Shown here piece by piece: positions 6,719 to 13,806 of a DNA stretch of 13,806 nucleotides (position 1 is its first letter; every line of letters starts with the position of its first letter). The position numbers were made by a program, and so were the translations under genes. The notes beneath the pieces were generated by a model that was not told the DNA's origin, ran no database searches, and was given only the letters and a program-made list of their open reading frames with translations. Source of the DNA: an uncultured Collinsella sp. (GTDB taxonomy: Bacteria > Actinomycetota > Coriobacteriia > Coriobacteriales > Coriobacteriaceae); NCBI GenBank assembly GCA_900544065.1, contig UQTR01000060.1, positions 1 through 13,806 of the forward strand, given 5' to 3'.

Positions 6719-7858
6719 ATGGAACTCGACAAACAACAGATTAAGCGACTACGCGAACGCCATCACCGGCGCCACGGCATCCGCCCTGCTCATAGCGAAG
6801 CCATGGAAAACGTCACCCGCTTCCTCAAGCGCGCGTTCAACATTCGCGAGGGACGCGCGCCCTATCACGTGATTCGCAAGCGTTTTGTAAACGGGGCGCG
6901 CCTGACTGGCTCGCACTTATGCATCCTGATTATTGCCATGTTGATCGCGAGCATCGGCCTCGATATCGACTCGGATATCGCCATTGTAGGCGCCATGCTC
7001 ATCTGCCCGCTCATGGGCTCGGTCCTTGCCATGGCATACGGCATCGCCACGCTCGACCGCGAGATTACCGTCGAAGCTGTCGCCAGCCTTGCGCTGCAAA
7101 TGGCCTTTTGCCTAGTCACATCCACGTTGTACTTCAAGCTCTCGCCCCTCGGCACCACCACGGCCGCCATTATCGACAACTCGACGCCCACCGTGTGGGA
7201 TCTTGCCGTCGCGCTCGCGGGCGGCTTTGCGGGTGGCCTGGGCAATTCGCGCGACCAGGAACCCGCCACGCTCATCGCCGGCGTAGCCGTGGCGACCGCG
7301 CTCATGCCGCCCCTGTGCGCGGCGGGCTATGGCATCGCCATCGCAAGCGGGCCGCTGTTTCTCTCGGCGCTTTACGAGTTTGGCATCAACGTGATCTTTA
7401 TCGCACTGGCCGCCGAGGCCGTACTGCTTCTTTTGCGCGTGCCGCTCAAGCGTGACCTCAACGGCGACGGCATTGTGACCGCCGAAGAAGATGCCGAGGT
7501 CGACGAGCTGTCACGCAAAGTGCGCCGCCGCATCATCGTGGGAACGGCCATCTTTGCCATCCCCTGCATCGTTATGACCGCAGGCTCCATTGGCTCGGCG
7601 CAGGCCGGCGTGCAGGACGGCTACGGTGTCACCGAAACCACGCGCGAGCTTGCCGCGGTGCTGCCGGGCTTTAAGGATTACACCGTCGCCGTCGAGACCT
7701 CGGCCACCGAAGACGACGAGGAGGGCATCGTCGAGCGCCAAACTGTCGCCCATGTGACAACGAGCGAGGCGCTCGGAACGCACGACCGCCACGTCGCCCG
7801 CAAGCTCATCGACCTCAACGTGCCCGAGCTCGATCGCGTGGAATTTGATGTGGAGTAA
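6719..7858 (+). CDS. DUF389 family membrane protein with EF-hand-like loop
   Basis: A 379-residue membrane protein of the DUF389 (TIGR00341-like) family, whose function is not established. Family hallmarks are VGAMLICPLMGSVLAMAYG at about residues 90-108 and AGVAVATALMPPLCAAGYG at 187-205, within six or more hydrophobic segments spanning about 66-292. The N-terminal 60 residues are basic and hydrophilic. Residues 246-257 (DLNGDGIVTAEE) form a 12-residue EF-hand calcium loop in a charged stretch between two membrane segments, probably cytoplasmic from the flanking Lys/Arg. The acidic C-terminal 85 residues follow the last membrane helix. The start is the ATG at 6719, with GAGGTGG just upstream. 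The open frame continues upstream to 6488, but that part has no family similarity and lies in promoter-like DNA. Monocistronic. Confidence 0.87.
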   Translation: MELDKQQIKRLRERHHRRHGIRPAHSEAMENVTRFLKRAFNIREGRAPYHVIRKRFVNGARLTGSHLCILIIAMLIASIGLDIDSDIAIVGAMLICPLMGSVLAMAYGIATLDREITVEAVASLALQMAFCLVTSTLYFKLSPLGTTTAAIIDNSTPTVWDLAVALAGGFAGGLGNSRDQEPATLIAGVAVATALMPPLCAAGYGIAIASGPLFLSALYEFGINVIFIALAAEAVLLLLRVPLKRDLNGDGIVTAEEDAEVDELSRKVRRRIIVGTAIFAIPCIVMTAGSIGSAQAGVQDGYGVTETTRELAAVLPGFKDYTVAVETSATEDDEEGIVERQTVAHVTTSEALGTHDRHVARKLIDLNVPELDRVEFDVE

Positions 7859-7930
7859 TGCGGAGCATGGGATGGCTCCCGCGCACAGGCGCAAGTCGCG
7901 GCGAGGCTCAGACGCGACGCAGGCACAAGC

Positions 7931-7974
7931 AAAAAGCGGGACGTAGTTCACGTCCGCGCCCCGCTCGCTGTTTT
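7931..7974. terminator. Bidirectional terminator between convergent genes
   Basis: GCGGGACGT (7936-7944) pairs with ACGTCCGC (7950-7957) with one bulged G. On the minus strand it is followed directly by TTTTT (7935-7931), a classic terminator for the small gene ending at 7986. On the plus strand AGCGGG (7935-7940) can pair with CCCGCT (7960-7965), with TTTT at 7971-7974, serving the DUF389 gene. Confidence 0.8.
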
Positions 7975-7985
7975 ATTGCCGTAAA

Positions 7986-8435
7986 TCAGACGTCCGCATC
8001 GACATCGCCAGACTCCACCGTAAACGCCGGATCGGTGCTCACAAGATAAAATCGGGTCACCTTAGTATTTCTAATTAGGTAAATCTGCCCCTGCTCGCGT
8101 CGGCGTGACATATACGCCACGTGGACCGTACCGAATTCTTCGCCGTTTTCCTTCTTTAATATCAGGATGTTGGGGTCATCCGTACGCTTAAACTGTCCGT
8201 CTGTGCAGATTCCGTCTTGGTCGACCAGCTGCCATCGACAATTGTCCTCCTCAAGAAAAGCCAGGGTTTCCCGACTCGTTTTGTCATCCCGATAGAAACC
8301 ATCAATGGCAAACCCTTCGGAAGCGCATTCCTGCATATAGGACGTTTCTCGGCTTATAGCAAACAGCCCTGTAGCGCCCAAGAGCACAGCCAGGCAGACC
8401 ACTGCAAGGGTTATCGAAATAGCACGGCGACCCAT
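7986..8435 (-). CDS. Small membrane-anchored protein of unknown function
   Basis: 149 residues, family not recognised. Residues 1-5 are basic (MGRRA), and 6-27 form a hydrophobic helix that is either a signal anchor or a signal peptide; there is no lipobox cysteine. The remaining 120 residues are hydrophilic with alternating hydrophobic positions, for example NILILKK near 89-95 and QIYLIRN near 117-123. This suggests a small extracytoplasmic beta-rich domain. Cys 37, 66 and 77 lie outside the membrane helix. The tail is acidic. The ATG at 8435 has only a weak upstream purine run (GGTTGGGC), so the start is less sure than for its neighbours. It is convergent with the DUF389 gene and has its own terminator. 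Confidence 0.7.
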   Translation of the reverse strand: MGRRAISITLAVVCLAVLLGATGLFAISRETSYMQECASEGFAIDGFYRDDKTSRETLAFLEEDNCRWQLVDQDGICTDGQFKRTDDPNILILKKENGEEFGTVHVAYMSRRREQGQIYLIRNTKVTRFYLVSTDPAFTVESGDVDADV

Positions 8436-8503
8436 GTTAGCCCAACCGATAGTTGTTTAACGGAGCACGAAACATACCTGGAACCTCCGATATCAGGGGG
8501 AAC

Positions 8504-8523
8504 GTCGCCAGCAGGCTGGCGAC
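8504..8523. repeat. Short perfect hairpin
   Basis: GTCGCCAGC is followed by AG and then its exact complement. There is no T tract on either side, so it is not a standard terminator. It lies between the small membrane protein gene and the sulfotransferase remnant, upstream of the former, and could be an operator or a leftover of the degraded region. Confidence 0.4.
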
Positions 8524-8593
8524 AACTATATGTTTCTGACATCAAACCATATGGCTGCCACTCGCGGAGGGGGCATCGGCGAACGGCGTGTTT

Positions 8594-8985
8594 TCATACT
8601 CCATTGGTCAAACCCAAGCGCTGCGCACTGCTGACGTAGCCCGAGAACGGCACCGCGATCTGGTCTTCGAGCTCGTAGGTGCGGGCCGCCTCGTCCACTG
8701 TAAAGATGCGCCCAAACGAATGCGTGCCCTTGTTGTAGTCGGTCACCACCGCGGCGCCCAGCTGACCCCAGTCGAACTTGGGATAGCTCTCGGCCGTACC
8801 AAAGTTGTTGTCGTACAGCAGCACCTGGTAGCGACCGGTTGTTACCGTATCGTCGTTTGGCAGATAGATCACACTGTGCTGGCCCGCATTGAGCGAAAAA
8901 TCGCCTTGGGCCTGCAGCAACTTGTCCTCAAAGCCCGAACCGGCCCAAAAATCGGACAAGCCCACGGAAGGCTGTAGCAAGGTCA
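8594..8985 (-). pseudogene. Arylsulfate sulfotransferase C-terminal remnant
   Basis: The reading frame from about 8960 to 8610 resembles the C-terminal part of bacterial arylsulfate sulfotransferases (AssT-like), which move sulfate between phenolic compounds. Recognisable parts are GQHSVIYLPN, GRYQVLLYDNNFG and SFGRIFTVDEAARTYELED followed by YVSSAQRLG, in family order. The protein would need about 300-400 more N-terminal residues (full members are usually 500-600), but upstream there is only a terminator hairpin and the next gene. The only in-frame start, GTG at 9037, lies inside that hairpin. The C-terminal end stops soon after AQRLG, where the family normally continues. It is therefore a 5'- and probably 3'-truncated gene fragment, recognised from motif memory rather than a search. 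Confidence 0.6.
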
Positions 8986-9006
8986 TTTGCGCAACATATA
9001 TCCAGC

Positions 9007-9043
9007 AAAAACGGGTGGTAGCCGGTACGGCTACCACCCGTTT
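9007..9043 (-). terminator. Rho-independent terminator of the activase fusion gene
   Basis: A perfect 15-base stem (AAACGGGTGGTAGCC at 9009-9023 with its complement at 9029-9043) encloses the loop GGTAC. On the minus strand it ends in TTTTT (9011-9007). It starts 28 bases after the stop codon of the gene ending at 9072. Confidence 0.92.
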
Positions 9044-9071
9044 GTCTCATATCTAGCCCATAGCAGACCAG

Positions 9072-12000
9072 CTACTTCTTAATGCCGCGTCCCAGACGCT
9101 TGGCGACCGATGCAACGGCCTCCTCGCTGGCCGGTCCACAGCTCACGCAGCCGTCATGGGCACGCATCTGGCCGGTGACCTCGTCCATCGCGAGCGGCGC
9201 CACCTTCTCGAGCTTAAAGCCCTTACCGGCGCGCATGTTTTCCTTGGCCACGCTGATCATGAGCTTAATGCGGTTGAGCTGGTTGACCTCGGACGCACCG
9301 GGATCATAGTCCACCGCGACGATATTGCTCTCGGGGTGCTGACGGCGCAGCTCCTTGATCACGGCCTTACCCACCACGTGGTTAGGCAGGCACGCAAAGG
9401 GCTGCGTGCAGATGATGTTGGGCGCACCGTGGTCAATCAGGTCGAGCATCTCGGCCGTGAGCAACCAGCCCTCGCCCATGTTGTTGCACACCGAAAGCAC
9501 CGTGCGGGCCTTGTCGGCCATGGTGCCGATGCGCTCGGGTGCCTCAAAGCGGCGGGACTTTTCGAGCATCTCCTCCACCGGCGTGCGCATCCAGTCCACG
9601 AGCTTGATGAGCGCCTGCATACCAGCGCGCGTGGTAGCAGAGCTTCCCAGCTCGTCCTTCTGCAGCTCGGCGTTGCTCATGGAGTACAGGAAGAAGTCGA
9701 GCAGGCCCGGTACCACGGCCTCGCAGCCCTCGCGCTCGATAACGTCGACCACGTGGTTGTTGGCTGTGGGATGGAACTTGACCAAGATCTCACCGACCAC
9801 GCCCACGCGCGGCTTGGTGCCCTCGCCCACGAGCGGCATGGTGTCGAACGCGCGGATGGCCTCACGGCACAGCTTGGTGTAGTTGTGGCGGTTAAACTTG
9901 GGCGCCAGTTTGCGGGCACGCGCCATGTACTCCTCGTAGAGCGCGTTGGCGGCGCCGGGCGTGGCCTCGTACGGGCGGCAGCGGTAGAGCATCTGCATCA
10001 TCACGTCGCCAAAGAGCACCGCGTAGACTGCCTGCTTAAGCAGCGCCGGCGTAATCTTAAAGCCGGGGTTGTCCTCGCCGAGCGCCACGGCAGAAAGCGA
10101 GATTACCGGGATCTCGGGGTGGCCGCTCTCGCGCAGGGCCTTGCGGATGAGTGCGATGTAGTTGGTGGCACGGCAGCCACCGCCGGTCTGGCTGATAACC
10201 ACGGCCGTCTTGGAGAGGTCGTACCGACCGCTCTCGATGGCCTCCATGATCTGGCCCGTCACCAGGATCGACGGATAGCAGATATCGTTGTTCACGTAGC
10301 GCAGACCAGCCTCGACGGCGTCGTGATCGGTCGAGGGCAGCAGCTCCAAGTTGTAGCCGGCACCGCGGAACACCTCTTTGACCAGGTCAAAGTGGATCGG
10401 CGCCATCTGCGGGCACAGGATGGTGTAGCCCTCGTCGCGCATCTGCTCGGTAAAGGGCACCTTGGGCCACGCGGTCGAAGCACTCTCGCGCTGGGCCTCG
10501 AACGTGTACTTGCGGCTCGCGAACGCGGGGACATCTGTGGAGGGTGCCACCGGCGCGGCATCACCCTGCTCGTAGGCCTCGCCCGCGGCCGTGGCCTCTG
10601 CCAGGCGCTCGGCCTCCTGGTCCTTGAGCGCCGCCATGAGCGAGCGAATACGGATACGCGCGGCGCCCAGGTTGGATACCTCGTCGATCTTGAGCACGGT
10701 ATAGATCTTGCCGCTGGCTTCCAGAATCTCCTGCACCTGGTCGGTAGTCAGGGCGTCCAAGCCGCAGCCGAAGGAGTTGAGCTGAATCAGGTCCAGGTCG
10801 TTGCGCATCGTCACAAAGCGGGCGACGGCGTACAGGCGGCTGTGGTACATCCACTGGTCGACGACGCGGATGGGACGCTCGGGCTTCACCAGGTGCGCAA
10901 GCGAATCCTCGGTAAAGACCGCAAAGCCAAAGCTCGAGATAAGCTCGGGCAGGGCGTGGTTGATCTCGGGGTCGTTATGGTAGGGGCGGCCGGCGAGTAC
11001 GATGCCGTGGCCGCCGTGGTCCTCGACCCACTTAAGAGCCTCCTCGCCCATGGTCTGGATATCCTCGTGGAAGCGCGCATCGGCCTCAAAGGCAGCGTTG
11101 ACGGCGGCATCGACCTCGGAGCGCGTGATTTTAGGACCGCGCACGCGACCGCGACCGGCTTCGGCGTCAGCCACGCGGTCAACGGCGAGCACCTGGTACA
11201 GACGGCGCTTGAGCTCGGTCTTGTCGTGATAGGGCACAAACGGGTACAGGAACTCGATGTCCTGCTCGCGGATCTCGTCGATATTGAGCGCCAGCGCCGT
11301 GGGGTAGCTCATGACGATGGGGCAGTTGTAGCAGTTACCGGCGGTCGGATCCTCCTTGCGCTCCCAGCGCACGCACGGCATCCAAATGAAGTCGACATCG
11401 CGGTCGATAAGGTTCATCACATGGCCGTGGCTCATCTTTGCCGGGTAGCACACGCTTTCGGACGGCATGGACTCGATGCCCGCCTGGTAGGTCTTTTTGC
11501 TCGACTGCTCGGACAGCTGCACGCTAAAGCCCAGGCGCGTAAAGAACGCATGCCAGAAGGGGTAGTTCTCGTACATGTTGAGCGCGCGCGGGATGCCGAC
11601 GGTGCCGCGCGGGGCCTCGTCGGGACTCAGCACCTCGCGGTTAAAGAGCAGCTCGTTTTTCTTTTTAAAGAGGTTGGGGGCCTCGGTCTTCTGCTTTTTG
11701 TGGCCGGCGCCCTTCTCGCAGCGGTTGCCGGTAATGAAGCGCCTGCCACCGCCAAAGTCGTTAACGGTGAGCTGGCAGTTGTTGGAGCAGCGGCCGCAGC
11801 GGACGTGCTTTTGCGTCACGGTGAGGTGCGCGATATCCTCGGCCGAAAGGATGGTCGAGACGCCATCGGCGCCGGCGCGGTCGCGGGCGAGCAGGGCCGC
11901 GCCATAGGCGCCCATGCAGCCGGCGATGTCGGGACGCACGGCGTGAACGCCGGTGAGCTGCTCAAACGCACGCAGCGTGGCGTCGGACATAAAGGTGCCG

Positions 12001-13767
12001 CCCTGGACGATCACCTGACTGCCAATCTCCTTGGGATCGCGCTGCTTAATGACCTTGAACAGGGCGTTCTTGATGACGGAGTAGGACAGGCCGGCCGCGA
12101 TGTCGCCCACCGTGGCGCCTTCCTTTTGCGCCTGCTTGACGCGCGAGTTCATAAAGACCGTGCAGCGGCTGCCCAGGTCGACGGGTGCCTTGGCGTGGAT
12201 AGCGGCATCGGCAAATGCGCGAACGTCCATGTTCATAGACACGGCGAAGCTCTCGATAAAGCTGCCGCAGCCCGACGAGCAGGCCTCGTTGAGCATGATG
12301 TGCTCGATCACGCCGTCCTTCACGCGCAGGCACTTCATGTCCTGGCCGCCAATGTCCAGGATGAACTCGACACCGGGCAGGAACGCCTTGGCGCCACGCA
12401 GGTGCGCGACGGTTTCGATCTCGCCGGAGTCGGCCTTAAGGGCCTCGATGAGCAACGCCTCGCCGTAACCTGTGGTGGTCACGTGGCCGATGGTGCAACC
12501 CTCGGGAATGTGGTTGTAGAAATCGGCCATGATGACCTTGGCCGTACCCAGGATGTCACCGTTGTTGTTGCCGTACCAGGTGTGCAGCAGCTGGCCGTCC
12601 TCGCCCACAAGCGCGGCCTTCATGGTGGTGGAACCGGCGTCGATGCCAATGAACACGCGGCCGGTGTAGCCGTCAAGCTTGCCCTTGGGCACGACCTCGG
12701 TATCGTGGCGGTTCTTGAACTCGGCATAGTCCTCATCGGTGGCAAAGAGCGGATCCAAGCGCTCGACCTCGGCACCCTGCGTGTCGCCCAGAGCGTCAAT
12801 GGCCTCGATGAGCTGCGGGAACGTGCTGAGCTTGTTGGACTCGTGTGCCATGGCGGCGCCGCTCGCCACAAACAGGTGGGCGTTTTGGGGCACGATGCGG
12901 TGCTCCTCGTCCAGGTTGAGCGTGAGGTAGAAGCGGTGGCGCAGCTCGGAGAGGTACTGGAGCGGGCCGCCCAAAAAGGCGACGTTGCCGCGGATGGGGC
13001 GGCCGCACGCCAGGCCGGAGATGGTCTGGGTCACGACGGCCTGGAAAATGGAGGCGGCCACGTCCTCGGGGCGGGCGCCCTCGTTGAGCAGCGGCTGCAC
13101 GTCGGTCTTGGCAAAAACGCCGCAGCGACTAGCGATGGGATAGATGGTGGTGGCGTTGGCCGCAAGCTCGTTGAGGCCGCTGGCGTCGGTGTGCAGCAGG
13201 GTGGCCATCTGGTCGATGAAGGCGCCCGTGCCGCCGGCGCAGGTACCGTTCATGCGCTGCTCGATACCGTTGTCGAAGTAGATGATCTTGGCGTCCTCGC
13301 CGCCCAGCTCGATGGCGACGTCGGTCTGCGGGATGAGGGTCTCGACGGCGCGCTTGCTGGCGATGACCTCCTGGACAAATTCCAGGTCGAGCCACTGGGA
13401 CAGCAGCAGGCCGCCCGAGCCGGTGATGGCGCAGGTCATCTGGGCCGTCGGCAGCACGGACGCGGCACCCACGAACAGGTCGCGCGCACAGGCGCGAACG
13501 TCGGTGTGGTGACGCTGGTACTTGGCGTAGACGATCTGGTTGTCGTCGTTGAGCACGGCGAGCTTAACGGTGGTGGAGCCCACGTCGATGCCCAGGTGCA
13601 GGTTGCCACAAGCGTTCTCGGGGTTGAAGATCGCGCCTTCGGGGGCCTGGCCGGCGGCTACGGGCTCAGCGGCGGTGGCGGGCTCGCTAGCGACGAACGT
13701 CTCCCCTGCCGCGTTCTTGGCATCGGCAACTGCCTCGGCAACTTTCTCGGCAGCCGCGGTCGCGGCC
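9072..13767 (-). CDS. Fused double CoA-dehydratase activase / DUF2229 / HgdB-like protein, 5'-truncated
   Basis: A giant cytosolic protein of the 2-hydroxyglutaryl-CoA dehydratase activase superfamily, inferred to use ATP to drive low-potential electron transfer through iron-sulfur clusters. Its substrate is unknown. 1564 genomic residues are visible. Positions are counted from the adapter ATG, whose first six residues (MCIRDR) are artefact. There is an Ala-rich leader to about 58; ATPase domain 1 (GIDVGSTTVK at 65-74, ELGGEDAK 159-166, C182, C221); and ATPase domain 2 (GIDAGSTTMK 380-389, DIGGQDMK 477-484, C502, C506, C541). Then come a four-Cys motif (C663, C666, C670, C689), a DUF2229-like part (C779, C804, C818, C821) with AGRPYHNDPE at 931-940, and a COG3581-like C-terminal part (NNDICYP 1165-1171, QTGGGCRATNY 1199-1209, CVSC 1546-1549). 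An Ala-rich linker lies near 1060-1090. No separate dehydratase subunits are in the window. The true start is lost at the contig edge. Confidence 0.88.
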
Positions 13768-13806
13768 CTGTCTCTTATACACATCTGACGCTGCCGACGA
13801 TAAGGC
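13768..13806. other. Illumina Nextera read-1 adapter and partial index (artefact)
   Basis: Bases 13768-13800 are the reverse complement of the Nextera read-1 transposase adapter, beginning with the mosaic end CTGTCTCTTATACACATCT. The final TAAGGC lies where the i5 index begins and would be the first six bases of the index. This is library sequence. It creates the false start codon and the MCIRDR peptide at the N-terminus of the last gene. Confidence 0.97.

Noticed and set aside
8986..9037. GTG start at 9037 for the sulfotransferase fragment
   Set aside because: The codon and the first residues lie inside the terminator hairpin of the upstream gene, with no ribosome site. The similarity begins only near 8960.
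13768..13784. ATG at 13784 as the start of the activase fusion gene
   Set aside because: The codon lies within Nextera adapter sequence, so the real start is beyond the contig end.

Overview
The window looks like a contig from a high-GC gut actinobacterium of the class Coriobacteriia, most likely Collinsella or a close relative. This is an inference from base composition, codon use, the actinobacterial-type LAxTG sorting signal and the gene set. Both ends carry Illumina Nextera adapter sequence (1-33 and 13768-13806). Only about 34-13767 is genomic, and the genes at both ends are cut by the adapters.

Layout, left to right. A 3'-truncated type III pantothenate kinase gene (coaX, minus strand, 34-717) is divergent from an OPT-family oligopeptide transporter gene (plus, 1051-2754). 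Between them lies a large palindromic repeat: a perfect 36-bp inverted repeat around a 53-bp spacer, plus a third partial copy. Two strong hairpin terminators (2797-2834 and 2851-2887) separate the transporter from a convergent 1151-residue surface protein gene (minus, 2955-6410). That protein has a signal peptide, two long Ala-rich coiled coils, a central CAP/SCP domain and an LAQTG cell-wall sorting signal. Its codons 58-61 contain a nine-G tract, and gaining or losing one G gives an almost immediate stop, so it is a strong candidate phase-variable surface protein.

A roughly 300-bp divergent intergenic region, with a 12-bp palindrome and a 12-bp direct repeat, leads to a DUF389 membrane protein (plus, 6719-7858) that carries an EF-hand-like calcium loop. 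A hairpin terminator separates it from a small convergent gene for an unrecognised membrane-anchored protein (minus, 7986-8435). Next is a degraded remnant that looks like the C-terminal part of an arylsulfate sulfotransferase (minus, about 8594-8985). The last gene (minus, 9072 to the right edge) encodes a giant fusion of two CoA-dehydratase activase-type ATPase domains with DUF2229/HgdB-like iron-sulfur regions. A perfect 15-bp-stem terminator lies just beyond its stop.

The genes do not form one pathway. They look like separate transcription units covering CoA synthesis, peptide uptake, the cell surface, a membrane protein of unknown role and ATP-driven low-potential electron transfer. The observations most worth following are the poly-G switch in the surface protein, the REPIN-like palindrome, the EF-hand loop in the DUF389 protein and the adapter-derived false N-terminus of the last gene.
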